Part shown: positions 54,849 to 62,654 of the stretch, piece after piece
Layout: every line of letters starts with the position of its first letter
Position numbering within the stretch: the first letter of the stretch is position 1
Source: Chitinophagaceae bacterium
GTDB lineage: Bacteria; Bacteroidota; Bacteroidia; Chitinophagales; Chitinophagaceae
NCBI GenBank assembly: GCA_017307755.1
Contig: JAFKGQ010000008.1
Span: forward strand, 248,001-312,000
DNA: 64,000 nt
Reading direction: 5' to 3'
Position numbers and translations under genes: made by a program
Notes under the pieces: generated by a model
What the model was told of the DNA's origin: nothing
The model's database searches: none
The model's input: the letters and a program-made list of their open reading frames with translations, nothing else

Positions 54849-55065
54849 AAGTGATTCACATGGTATTCTTAGCGAAATCTAAATGCACTCTAATCCTGGT
54901 CTTAACCGATTCTTGCCGTTCTCTGGCCAGCATCCTATGGAAATCTATCCTGGAAAGGGTGGCAATTTCTTTATTGGAGCCATCCGGTCCGAAACATGGA
55001 TAGAGAGAATTAAAAATAAAGTTATTAAATTTTAATTATTAAAAGAACATTTTTATATTTATGAT

Positions 55066-55776
55066 ATGGATACCCTGAAAAAAGCCAAAAAGATCACCAT
55101 CAAATTCTTCCTCAACCAGGTGCTGGAACCTGCCACGAATCAGAAAGGCAAAAAGTCATACCCCTTATATATCCAGGTGACATACACTCGCAAGAACATG
55201 CAGCTAAGGAGTAGATATTCGGACTATTATTACAGCCTGGATGAGGTAAAGCCTTACATTATGGAGTTTGAGGAAAGGATCTTACGCAAGATCATCACCC
55301 ATGAAACAGACCAAGCCAAAGGAGAATATGACTTGAAAGGATTGCGGCGGAAATATGATATTTACTCCTTCTCGATCCACGAAGCGGTCGAAGTATATCT
55401 TAAAGCTAGGCTGCACCTCGCTATACTAAAGACAAAAGACGAACTGACGACCGTGCTCAATTTCTCCACCCCACAAGCAACGGTTGCCCGGCTCCATGAG
55501 GCGGCTCGTCGATTGTTCAAGGGCTTCGATCGTCATTTAGTAGGAGCCGGGCTTATTAGCGAGCTCACCAGCCATGAGCAATTCCTAAGATTGGATAAGC
55601 AACCCTTTCTCAGCTATACATTCCCGACCATCATCGATTGGGTAGATGGCAGTTACCAGGACGAGGTAGCCACGAAACTAAACGCCGTTTATAAGAACCA
55701 CCCAGAGACTACCAAACAGGTTCTATCCTTGATTGGCCAAGCTGTTGCGGAAAAATTAAAGGAGCTGGAAGAATGA
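55066..55776 (+). CDS. Protein with an integrase arm-binding-like N-terminus
   Basis: A 236-aa protein. The N-terminus (residues 8-48: ITIKFFLNQ, then KKSYPLYIQVTYTRKNMQLR) resembles the arm DNA-binding domain of Bacteroidota tyrosine recombinases, but no catalytic recombinase domain follows; the rest is helical (AVEVYLKARLHLAILKTKDE). It may be a DNA-binding accessory protein of the mobile element that also encodes the serine recombinase 300 bp downstream. The promoter region is AT-rich with a TATATTTA box-like sequence just before the start. Confidence 0.55.
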   Translation: MDTLKKAKKITIKFFLNQVLEPATNQKGKKSYPLYIQVTYTRKNMQLRSRYSDYYYSLDEVKPYIMEFEERILRKIITHETDQAKGEYDLKGLRRKYDIYSFSIHEAVEVYLKARLHLAILKTKDELTTVLNFSTPQATVARLHEAARRLFKGFDRHLVGAGLISELTSHEQFLRLDKQPFLSYTFPTIIDWVDGSYQDEVATKLNAVYKNHPETTKQVLSLIGQAVAEKLKELEE

Positions 55777-55847
55777 GCCCTACTTGGACTGCCAACAAAG
55801 ATGAATCTCTTAAATTAACAAGTCAATAATCCGCAAATTAATATCCT

Positions 55848-56144
55848 ATGAAACGCCCACTTCTCCGGCCCGTGAAAAACAAAACGCCCGACGATCTAAT
55901 GCCAAATCCCACGCTATCCTTCGAAGAATCCAGGGAAATCCTCAACAGCAATGGCATAACCTATACAGACGAAGAGATCAAGATCATCCGGGAATTTATG
56001 TCCCGGATAACGGAGATCACCGCTGCCTATTTCCAACGGCTCAAAGAAAACAATACTGCCCATTCACTCATCACCCCAATAGAAAACCATGACCCGACAG
56101 AGAGCATACCTTTACATCCGCGTCAGCACCGACGAGCAGGCTGA
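55848..56144 (+). CDS. Small hypothetical protein upstream of the recombinase
   Basis: A 98-aa protein with a helical centre (SFEESREILNSNGITYTDEE, then IKIIREFMSRITEITAAYFQ). Its 3' end overlaps the recombinase start by 56 bp in another frame, where its own sequence becomes Pro/His-rich (IPLHPRQHRRAG). Small genes of this type often precede large serine recombinases in Bacteroidota elements. No function can be read from it. Confidence 0.6.
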   Translation: MKRPLLRPVKNKTPDDLMPNPTLSFEESREILNSNGITYTDEEIKIIREFMSRITEITAAYFQRLKENNTAHSLITPIENHDPTESIPLHPRQHRRAG

Positions 56145-57699
56145 CAAAGGGTACAGCCAGCGCAACCAGGATGAACAGCTCCGAAAATATTGCGACCATC
56201 ACAACATCGTCGTTGTAGGCGTTTACTGGGAGGATTATTCCGGTAAGACTTTCGACCGACCGGAATTCAGCCTATTCTTGGAGCACGCCAAAAAACACCG
56301 TAATTCCGCCGACCTGTTGCTTTTTCTAAAATGGGACCGATTTTCGCGCAATGTAGCGGAATCCTACGCCATGATCCATCAATTACGAAAATTGGGTATC
56401 GAGCCGCAAGCCATCGAACAGCCTTTGGACATGAGCATCCCTGAAAGCAAGATCATGCTGGCCATCTACCTGGCCGCCCCGGAAGTAGAGAACGACCGGA
56501 GAGCCCTCAACGTCATCGCCGGCATGAGAAAAGCCATGAAAGAAGGCCGCCATGTAAATATGGCCCCGAAAGGCTATAAGAACAGCCGCGACGAGAATAA
56601 CAATAAGATCATCGTCCCCGGCAAGGACGCACCTCTCATTAAGTGGGTCTTCCAGGAAGTGGCACAAGGCATCCACACCATCCTCGAAGTCTGGAAACTA
56701 GCGCGGCAAAAAGGACTGAACATCGGCAAGAGCCATATGTGGAACATACTGAGAAACCCGCTTTACTGCGGAAAGATTTACGTACCCACTTATAAGAAAG
56801 AACCTGCCATGTTGGTAAAGGGCAAACATGAACCTCTTATCAGTGAGGCGCTGTTTAACGAAGTCCAGGACGTGCTGAACGGCAAGAAGCGAAAGATCAT
56901 CAATATCAGCTATGGCATGAAAGAAGAGTACCCTTTGCGGGGTAACCTGCTTTGCAAGCAATGCGGTCGCGTCCTGACAGCCAGTTCCTCGAAGGGTAAC
57001 GGCGGGATGTACTACTATTACCACTGCGTTAAAGGATGCAAGGAACGATTCAAGGCGGAGGACGTAAATGAAAAATTCCAGGAAGAACTGGAAAAGATCA
57101 ACAGGCTGATCAATAGGAACTCTATCGAATACCAGCGGGCATCCTTATATCGTTACCTGGGCAGCACGAACGAAGACAAGCCCCGGCGGATAGCCCAGAT
57201 CAAGATTGAGATAGAAAGGGCGGAAGAAGGTCTAAACACGGCCAGAAAGAAATTCTTCGAACAGGCCATCGACATCGAGGACCTGGACGCCGCTAAGAGT
57301 ATATACCAGCCGGAGATCAATCGGCTCCAACAGGAATTGACAAGGCTTATTGCGGAAGATTCCACGTTGGACGAGCAAGTGGAAACTTTCTTGCAGATCG
57401 TCACCAGGCTGCCCATCTTCTACGACGAGGGTGATCTGATCCTCAAACGCCAGATCGTTGGTTTGATCTATCCCGAAAAAGCCGTTGTAAAAGAAAATGC
57501 AATTCAAACCATAAGACCCAACAGGGCGATCGAGCTGATATGCAGGCCCGGCGCAGGCTCCAGCGACCCCCAAAATAAAACAGCCTCCGAAAATGGAGGC
57601 TGTTCCAATGTGGTGACCCTGTCAGGATTCAAACCATATTATGAACGCGGCCAGCTTGGTTATAAAGAGTTTGTGGATCATGGGTCACCTGGTGATTAA
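56089..57699 (+). CDS. Large serine recombinase (site-specific integrase)
   Basis: A 536-aa large serine recombinase that would integrate and excise the element. The resolvase domain has the catalytic Ser in YIRVSTDEQADKG (about S12), then SGKTFDRPEF and FLKWDRFSRN. The recombinase domain follows (NMAPKGYKNSRDE, KSHMWNILRNPLYCGKIYV), then a zinc ribbon (LCKQCGRVL ... YYHCVKGC) and a coiled-coil arm (about residues 350-450). The last 45 residues are translated from a terminator hairpin and a tRNA-3'-end-like sequence (NVVTLSGFKP), so the C-terminus spans the probable attachment site. Stop at 57699. Confidence 0.93.
   Translation: MTRQRAYLYIRVSTDEQADKGYSQRNQDEQLRKYCDHHNIVVVGVYWEDYSGKTFDRPEFSLFLEHAKKHRNSADLLLFLKWDRFSRNVAESYAMIHQLRKLGIEPQAIEQPLDMSIPESKIMLAIYLAAPEVENDRRALNVIAGMRKAMKEGRHVNMAPKGYKNSRDENNNKIIVPGKDAPLIKWVFQEVAQGIHTILEVWKLARQKGLNIGKSHMWNILRNPLYCGKIYVPTYKKEPAMLVKGKHEPLISEALFNEVQDVLNGKKRKIINISYGMKEEYPLRGNLLCKQCGRVLTASSSKGNGGMYYYYHCVKGCKERFKAEDVNEKFQEELEKINRLINRNSIEYQRASLYRYLGSTNEDKPRRIAQIKIEIERAEEGLNTARKKFFEQAIDIEDLDAAKSIYQPEINRLQQELTRLIAEDSTLDEQVETFLQIVTRLPIFYDEGDLILKRQIVGLIYPEKAVVKENAIQTIRPNRAIELICRPGAGSSDPQNKTASENGGCSNVVTLSGFKPYYERGQLGYKEFVDHGSPGD
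57579..57604 (-). terminator. Terminator hairpin inside the recombinase 3' end
   Basis: Perfect 10-bp stem (AACAGCCTCC / GGAGGCTGTT) with a 6-base loop, followed on the minus strand by TTTATTTT. It is placed exactly where a terminator for a minus-strand tRNA ending at 57611 would be, and it lies within the coding region of the recombinase. Confidence 0.7.
57611..57635 (-). other. tRNA 3'-end-like fragment, probable attachment site core
   Basis: On the minus strand these 25 bp read as the 3' part of a tRNA: a T-loop-like GGTTTGAATCC, T-stem half, acceptor half CAGGGTC and a CCA end. They resemble the 3' end of a Bacteroidota tRNA-Arg. Sequence further 5' (higher coordinates) does not continue as a tRNA: the expected T-stem partner is broken after GG and no D-arm or anticodon arm follows. 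Such truncated tRNA ends mark attachment sites of integrated elements. GGTGACCC (57612-57619) is also matched by GGGTCACC at 57682-57689. Confidence 0.55.
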
Positions 57700-58023
57700 T
57701 CCAAAGTTATACTTTTGTCGACCGAATTCGCGTTTGTATTGGCCTTTGAGAATCGTCAATTCTTCAAAGTAATCGTGTAGGTATCGTCTTGTGTAGTAAC
57801 TGGAATACCTTTCTCTCGCAGTCTGCATTTCGCGGTCATCTTTTATGTTCATTTTCGCCATAATGGAGTCGATGAGACTTTTTGTGTTCGCTTGTCTACC
57901 TGAAGATTGAAAATCAGGGTAAACCTGTCTACTTTTGAATTCAGTCCAGTAATCCTGGTAGTTTGTATGGCTGGTAAAGGTGGGCCGCCGAAAGGGTTGG
58001 CAATTTCTGTCGGTGCTCCCAGT
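57685..58023 (-). pseudogene. 3' fragment of a lost gene (113 codons, no start)
   Basis: On the minus strand a frame without a plausible start runs from a stop at 58024 to the stop at 57685, reading PFRRPTFTSHTNYQDYWTEF, then SLIDSIMAKMNIKDDREMQT and ARERYSSYYTRRYLHDYFEE, ending FGLITR. The composition is protein-like and no overlapping + strand gene explains it beyond the last 15 bp of the recombinase. It is likely the end of a gene cut by integration or deletion at the island's right edge. Family not recognised. Confidence 0.45.
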
Positions 58024-58040
58024 TCAGTTGAGGCAAATTT

Positions 58041-58299
58041 TTATCCAAACCGCAGGTGAAATAGTTGGATCTCCTTTATCAGTGAAGATTCAACCATCTC
58101 TTTAGAATTGTATAAGTTTTTCGCGGATTGTACGATTGCTGCCAATATGCTGTCCTTTTTTTGGGGCAGGGATAATTCCATCATTCTGGAATAGGCGTCC
58201 CTCACTTCCTCCCAATTCAGCAGTGCAGGATCTACAAAGTAGCCTTGGTGGGATATGCGTCGCAGACGAACCTAGGCGTCGAAGAATTGCCTTTCTCAA
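58041..58299 (-). pseudogene. Frameshifted fragment with HEPN-like helices
   Basis: A second minus-strand remnant. A frame from 58271 to the stop at 58041 reads HQGYFVDPALLNWEEVRDAY, then SRMMELSLPQKKDSILAAIV and QSAKNLYNSKEMVESSLIKE, ending LFHLRFG. Upstream, the frame from 58299 (LRKAILRRLGSSATHI) looks like its continuation after a frameshift near 58250. The helix-rich end suggests an all-alpha domain. No intact gene is present. Confidence 0.4.
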
Positions 58300-58329
58300 T
58301 GTAGGAATTTCACCAAAACTCGCTCAGCA

Positions 58330-59097
58330 TTAAGGAGCCGTCAACATACCGCTGGCAGTGGTTGTGTAGGGTGAGCCTCCCAGATCGCCTGAAAAGGAAA
58401 CCTCACAGAATGTGGCACGCAGCTTTCCGCCCACATGGGATATATACACTTTTCCGGATCCGGACTGGAAATAGATGCTTTGATAGGTGGAGCTGATAAA
58501 TATCGTATACAGGTCATTCTGATCAAAAGCCATCGAAGGGCTGATATTATAGGCGCCGTCCTCCGGCTCCTTGTCGTTCCAGTAAGGATTGAAGTAAATA
58601 TTGAAATTAGGGTAGCCATAAGACGTGTTGGCGCTAAGATCCTTTCGGTTCCAGCTGGGGTCCAGCCCCCAATTGCAGGATCCAAAGCTGATGTTCGGGA
58701 TGGACGAAAAGGATACCGTATTGTTCGAAGGGGTGCAAGGCGCCGCGATGACTTTATTCTTGACGGAAATATAGACGGAATCAAAGTGACTGACACAGTC
58801 CGGGTAGCTGACAGCAAGATAATACCAGCCTTCATCATATTTGGTGCAGGAGGGTATAAACACGCCATCCGTGCTGGATATATCATTCGGAGAATTGGTG
58901 GTTCTCCAGGAATAAAGCCCAAGAGGAGTAATACTGGTGCCCAACTTGATGGTATCCCCTACGAAATAAGACGATTTGGCGCCGGTGATCTTCACCAGGG
59001 GTATCTGGGCGCAGTTGTCGGTGGATTGAGATTTCTTGCATCCTCCTGCCAGGGTGAAGATGAGCAAAACCAGTGGTACAGGTAAGCGTCGGGTCAT
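58330..59097 (-). CDS. Putative surface lipoprotein with Ig/PKD-like fold
   Basis: A 255-aa lipoprotein: MTRRLPVPLVLLIFTLAGGC with lipobox LAGGC (Cys about residue 20) followed by KKSQSTDNC. Residues about 35-115 (VKITGAKSSYFVGDTIKLGT, then DEGWYYLAVSYPDCVSHFDS and VYISVKN) match an Ig- or PKD-like beta sandwich. The C-terminal part is Ser/Thr/Tyr-rich beta structure (IFISSTYQSIYFQSGSGKVY). Function unknown; probably cell-surface exposed. Confidence 0.7.
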   Translation of the reverse strand: MTRRLPVPLVLLIFTLAGGCKKSQSTDNCAQIPLVKITGAKSSYFVGDTIKLGTSITPLGLYSWRTTNSPNDISSTDGVFIPSCTKYDEGWYYLAVSYPDCVSHFDSVYISVKNKVIAAPCTPSNNTVSFSSIPNISFGSCNWGLDPSWNRKDLSANTSYGYPNFNIYFNPYWNDKEPEDGAYNISPSMAFDQNDLYTIFISSTYQSIYFQSGSGKVYISHVGGKLRATFCEVSFSGDLGGSPYTTTASGMLTAP

Positions 59098-59169
59098 AGT
59101 TAAGGGGTTGGTGCAGCTTAAACGCAGAAAGATAAAATTTATTGGATTGCCATGTCTGATCTACACTTA

Positions 59170-59368
59170 ATGGGGAGATCACCAAAGCTCCTGAAGAATG
59201 GAGTGAATATCTATCCCAATGATCAAAATGCTGGTGGATAATACGACCAGGTATGGGCTGGCAAGCATTCCGCAGCAGGGCACCGGTGTGGCCCAGCCGT
59301 TGACAGGGAGCGTTTACTTCCTGTATGTAAAAGGCAGGTATGGACAGTGCGGATCACGAAGCTGGTGA
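59170..59368 (+). pseudogene. Remnants of a secreted protein tail
   Basis: Two short + strand pieces in different frames. One (59170-59241) reads LLKNGVNIYPNDQNAGG, like the start of a type IX secretion sorting domain (usual pattern xxIYPNP). The other (59228-59368) reads LASIPQQGTGVAQPLTGSVY and FLYVKG, like the end of a carbohydrate-binding module. They may be parts of one decayed secreted enzyme. The rest of this gap between two minus-strand genes holds nothing else visible. Confidence 0.3.
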
Positions 59369-59383
59369 AACTGTAGAGAATTA

Positions 59384-60169
59384 TTATATATCAAAAGAGG
59401 CCCTTCCCATCCCGGGAGGGGCTTTTATCATATTTATATCTTCGAGAAGCTCTACCCTTTCTACGTCACTAAGAAGGTTCTTATAGGCGGACCGCAACCT
59501 GAAGGATATATCATAGTCCTGTGGCAAGTCCTTCTCATCATTTATATAGGCATATAACATTTCGCCAGGAACACCTATCGCACCGGCCATATCTTTTACC
59601 GTGATATCCGCACCCACTGCCAGTCCACGATTCCTGATCAAGACTACCGTATGTTTTAACGATTCCCTCATAGCTTCCATTTGGTGGCTATCGATAAGAC
59701 CTGCATAGGCAGACCATAATACCGTCGATAGAGTGTTGGTCACTTTCTTCCGGCCATTTAGATATGCCTCGAACTGCTGTATCGAAATGCCCGCTTTCAG
59801 GGCTATTTCTTCATCCGTAATGTTCATCCCTTTTTCTGCGCCGATCGATTTTATGAAAGAAACAATACTTTTAAGAGATCTCCTGTCGCTTGCTGCCTGT
59901 GCCGGTCCATCCCGCGCCGGTTCAGGGGTACGAATATGTACCGCCTTTGAAGCCATTACGATATGTCTTCTGATATTATAGGCAGCATATAGCCTGGACG
60001 GCAGATCAGCCGGGACCGGATCTTCCCCTTTTAGATACGCATACAATTGCAGCTCAGAAATGCCCACCTTCCGGGCCATATCTTCCTCCGTGATGCCCAT
60101 TCCCTTTCGCCTCCCCATATTCATTATCGCATCAACGGCACTTTGTAAAGTTTCTCTGCTATTTTTCAT
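59384..60169 (-). CDS. Protein of three tandem HTH-like repeats
   Basis: A 261-aa protein; the ATG at 60169 has GGAG six bases upstream and is preferred to a TTG at 60214. It consists of three related units of about 60 residues: SRETLQSAVDAIMNMG...ITEEDMARKVGISELQLYAYL; SLKSIVSFIKSIG...ITDEEIALKAGISIQQFEAYL; SLKHTVVLIRNRG...ITVKDMAGAIGVPGEMLYAYI. Each looks like an XRE-type HTH (the A-x-K/A-x-G-I/V-S/P turn) and each ends in a similar SAY/AAY segment. The linker between units 1 and 2 is Pro/Ala-rich. Three HTH units in one chain are unusual; DNA or protein binding is inferred. Confidence 0.7.
   Translation of the reverse strand: MKNSRETLQSAVDAIMNMGRRKGMGITEEDMARKVGISELQLYAYLKGEDPVPADLPSRLYAAYNIRRHIVMASKAVHIRTPEPARDGPAQAASDRRSLKSIVSFIKSIGAEKGMNITDEEIALKAGISIQQFEAYLNGRKKVTNTLSTVLWSAYAGLIDSHQMEAMRESLKHTVVLIRNRGLAVGADITVKDMAGAIGVPGEMLYAYINDEKDLPQDYDISFRLRSAYKNLLSDVERVELLEDINMIKAPPGMGRASFDI
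59393..59426 (-). terminator. Terminator overlapping the end of the HTH-repeat gene
   Basis: An imperfect inverted repeat (AAAAGCCCCTCCC on the minus strand against GGGAAGGGCCTCTTTT) with a T-tract at its 3' end. It overlaps the last coding residues of the upstream minus-strand gene, whose stop is at 59384, so termination and coding share sequence. Confidence 0.6.
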
Positions 60170-60254
60170 TTTTTCTCCAAAGGAGTCATTTGTGGAAATG
60201 ATTAAAAGATCCAATCCCTTATGACAGTGTAGTATTTCTTAATTGATAGCCGAT

Positions 60255-61235
60255 CTATATCCTATGATATAAATTCTTCTTTTGCTCCAGCACCCGGAAA
60301 GAATCGTATTTCCCTTTCCTGTCATGTATGAATTTCACATCTACAGGCATATTCATATCAATAAAGAATGCATCCTCATCAAAGGGCTTCAAAGGAAAGG
60401 TTCTTTGGCTGGTCTTTGCATGCAATCCATCTTTATCGGCGCTGATCACCACCGTGTCTCCGTCCTGGCCGAGGTAGGTTCCCGTATAGCTCTTCAGTTT
60501 TGCAGCGCTTGCAGACGTTTCCTTGTACACGAACTTCTTCTGCGCCAGCATCCATTGATAAACGCTGTCATTATTATATGTCCTTTCCCAGCTATTATGC
60601 TCCAGGTCAGGGTACACCGTGAATTTAACCAGGGGATTATATACCATTGCCGCTCTGATCATCTGTGAGTCCTGGGCGACGGGTACATTTTTATCCAGCG
60701 CACCATGAAAACACCAGATCGGAATATGTCGTAGCTTCCAGGCGTCGGTCGTATCACCTCCGCCGCAAATGGGTATGATAGCTGCAAATTCTTCCGGATG
60801 TTTCATCGCCAACGCCCATGTACCATAACCACCCATGCTAAGCCCGGTCAGATAAATGCGGCTATCGTTCACCCGATAAGTCTTTTTTATATCCTGCAAT
60901 AAATGATAAAGGTTTTCAACCTCCCAGCCAAAGCCCGGCGGCGCCTGTGGAGATACAAGTATAAAAGGGAATTTCTTTCCTTCTGCCACCAATTTGGGCG
61001 GACCATGCGTTTTTACTTTCTCCACATCCGTGCCCCGTTCTCCGCTGCCATGCAAAAAGAGCACCAGCGGCCAGCGTTGTGTCGTGTCATTATTATATCC
61101 GTCCGGAAGCGACAATAAATAATCGGTGGTGAAAGTATACTTTTGAGGCGTTTGTTGCGCCCGGGCAGTGAGTATGCCACTGCATAACCCAATAAGCAGC
61201 AGGATAATTAAAGAAAGCCTTAGGTATTTATTCAT
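60255..61235 (-). CDS. Secreted alpha/beta hydrolase (esterase/peptidase-like)
   Basis: A 326-aa protein with a signal peptide (MNKYLRLSLIILLLIGLCSG...ARAQ). Catalytic triad visible: nucleophile elbow GLSMGGYG (S133), Asp in FHGALDKNVP (D181) and His in LEHNSW (H213). The oxyanion-hole region is VLFLHGSGERG. It resembles PHB-depolymerase/prolyl-oligopeptidase-type hydrolases of Bacteroidota. A C-terminal extension (after about 235) is beta-rich and family-variable. Substrate unknown. It diverges from the next gene with 35 bp between starts. Confidence 0.85.
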   Translation of the reverse strand: MNKYLRLSLIILLLIGLCSGILTARAQQTPQKYTFTTDYLLSLPDGYNNDTTQRWPLVLFLHGSGERGTDVEKVKTHGPPKLVAEGKKFPFILVSPQAPPGFGWEVENLYHLLQDIKKTYRVNDSRIYLTGLSMGGYGTWALAMKHPEEFAAIIPICGGGDTTDAWKLRHIPIWCFHGALDKNVPVAQDSQMIRAAMVYNPLVKFTVYPDLEHNSWERTYNNDSVYQWMLAQKKFVYKETSASAAKLKSYTGTYLGQDGDTVVISADKDGLHAKTSQRTFPLKPFDEDAFFIDMNMPVDVKFIHDRKGKYDSFRVLEQKKNLYHRI

Positions 61236-61270
61236 AGTTAAATATACTCGGTTTTATTAACTTCACAAGC

Positions 61271-62470
61271 ATGAACCCAATCCTCCTCACCCAATCACAA
61301 GCCCGAAAGATCATCCTCCACGCCGGGGGCTTATCCAAAAAAGCCCAGTTTGGAAAGGGTCGCGAAGCAGTCTACAAGGTCATTGACCATCTCGGCTATG
61401 TCCAGCTCGACACCAACTACGTTGTCGAACGCGCCCATCACCATACCATCGCAGCCCGCGTACCAGGCTATAAACTGGAATGGCTGGAAGAGCTGCAGAC
61501 GGACGGAAGGATCTTTGAATTCTTCACCTCCGACTCGGGATACCTCCCCATGCACAACTTCCGTTTTTCACTCCCTGTAAAGGAAGGCTTTGTCGCCAGG
61601 AGAAAAGCCCTGACACAGGCCGAGATCAACCTCATGAACAAGGTGCTGGACAGGATCGCCCGTGAAGGGCCACTGATGGTAAAGGATTTTGAGAACGATA
61701 GAATGGAGGCCAGCTCAGGATGGTGGGATTGGCGGCCGTCAAAGATCGCCCTCGAAAGGCTCTACCTGGACGGAAGATTGATGACCACGCGAAAAAAAGA
61801 TTTCCAGAAAGTATACGATCTACCTATAAATCTAATCCCGGATGACATCGATACGACGATGCCTACTCCGGAAGAATTCGCACGGCATGTCATCCTGCGT
61901 TCGCTAAAAGCGCACGGTATCGCATACGCAAAAGAGATAGCCTGGCGTGCCCGTTACATAAAGAATAATGTAGTAAAAAAAGAGCTGGAAAAGATGGCAG
62001 AGGAGGGGGAGATTTACAAGGTTACCGTCGAAGGTCTTAAAACTACCGCCCCCATCTACATGTTACCCGGCTATAAGAACAAAAAGATCGAGCTGGCTGG
62101 CGACGCATTTGTCCTTTCGCCATTCGACCCACTGAATGTCTTCAGACACCGGCTAAGGGATTTCTTTGATTTTGACTACCAGATAGAGTGTTTTGTCCCC
62201 GAGCCCAAACGGAAATATGGGTACTTTTCATTACCCATACTGGTCGGCGATACTTTTGTCGCCAGGATGGATTCAAAGGCTGACAGAAAGCAAGGGACGT
62301 TGATCATTCACAATCTTCACTTCGAGCCGGGGAAACTGACCAAACCCATGATCGAAAAAGTCAGTGACGCCATCCGGGATTTTGCTGGATTCAACAGGTG
62401 TAGCGGTATTACCATAAAAAAATCAAATGATAAGGCGGCTTTGAAGGCCATCAGATCAGTACTATTCTGA
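61271..62470 (+). CDS. YcaQ/AlkX-type DNA glycosylase (winged-helix, HTH_42)
   Basis: A 399-aa protein of the YcaQ family, which unhooks DNA interstrand crosslinks. The catalytic QxD motif is present as VQLDTNYVVERAHHHTI (Q45, D47). The rest matches the tandem winged-helix family: FTSDSGYLPMHNFRF, REGPLMVKDFEN, GWWDWRPSKIALERLYLDGR and the C-terminal LSPFDPLNVFRHRLRDFF and YFSLPILVGD. The 3' end overlaps a minus-strand remnant by a few bases. Confidence 0.88.
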   Translation: MNPILLTQSQARKIILHAGGLSKKAQFGKGREAVYKVIDHLGYVQLDTNYVVERAHHHTIAARVPGYKLEWLEELQTDGRIFEFFTSDSGYLPMHNFRFSLPVKEGFVARRKALTQAEINLMNKVLDRIAREGPLMVKDFENDRMEASSGWWDWRPSKIALERLYLDGRLMTTRKKDFQKVYDLPINLIPDDIDTTMPTPEEFARHVILRSLKAHGIAYAKEIAWRARYIKNNVVKKELEKMAEEGEIYKVTVEGLKTTAPIYMLPGYKNKKIELAGDAFVLSPFDPLNVFRHRLRDFFDFDYQIECFVPEPKRKYGYFSLPILVGDTFVARMDSKADRKQGTLIIHNLHFEPGKLTKPMIEKVSDAIRDFAGFNRCSGITIKKSNDKAALKAIRSVLF

Positions 62471-62626
62471 TAGCCATTCCCAATAGTTATCGCGATGAAC
62501 GACTTTTGTTAATGGAGGATGATACTCGTTCAAAAATGCAGTTGGAAAACGGGCCTTTGCTTTCGGGTTCCATTTCAGTTCATAAGCAGATAGCTTTTTA
62601 TCATTTTTAGCGAATTGAAATTTACT
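62462..62626 (-). pseudogene. C-terminal remnant of a DUF4143-type AAA ATPase
   Basis: On the minus strand 54 codons read FAKNDKKLSAYELKWNPKAK, then ARFPTAFLNEYHPPLTKVVH and RDNYWEWLSE before a stop at 62462. This matches the very C-terminus of DUF4143-containing AAA ATPases (pattern AFEFKWNP...FP.SF...Y...V...NY..FL). Upstream in the frame there is a TAG, and no start exists, so the rest of the gene has been lost. Confidence 0.55.
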
Positions 62627-62654
62627 CTATCTTACTATCAAGATACATACGCAC

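Noticed and set aside
54856..55030. Minus-strand frame with SNKEIATLSRIDFH and RMLARERQESVKTRI
   Set aside because: Looks protein-like and could be a small gene or remnant, but it has no good start and lies over the likely promoter of the + strand gene; too weak to call.
57611..57689. A complete minus-strand tRNA
   Set aside because: The 3' end fits and GGGTCACC/GGTGACCC could pair, but no D-arm, anticodon arm or matching T-stem can be drawn, so only a tRNA fragment is called.
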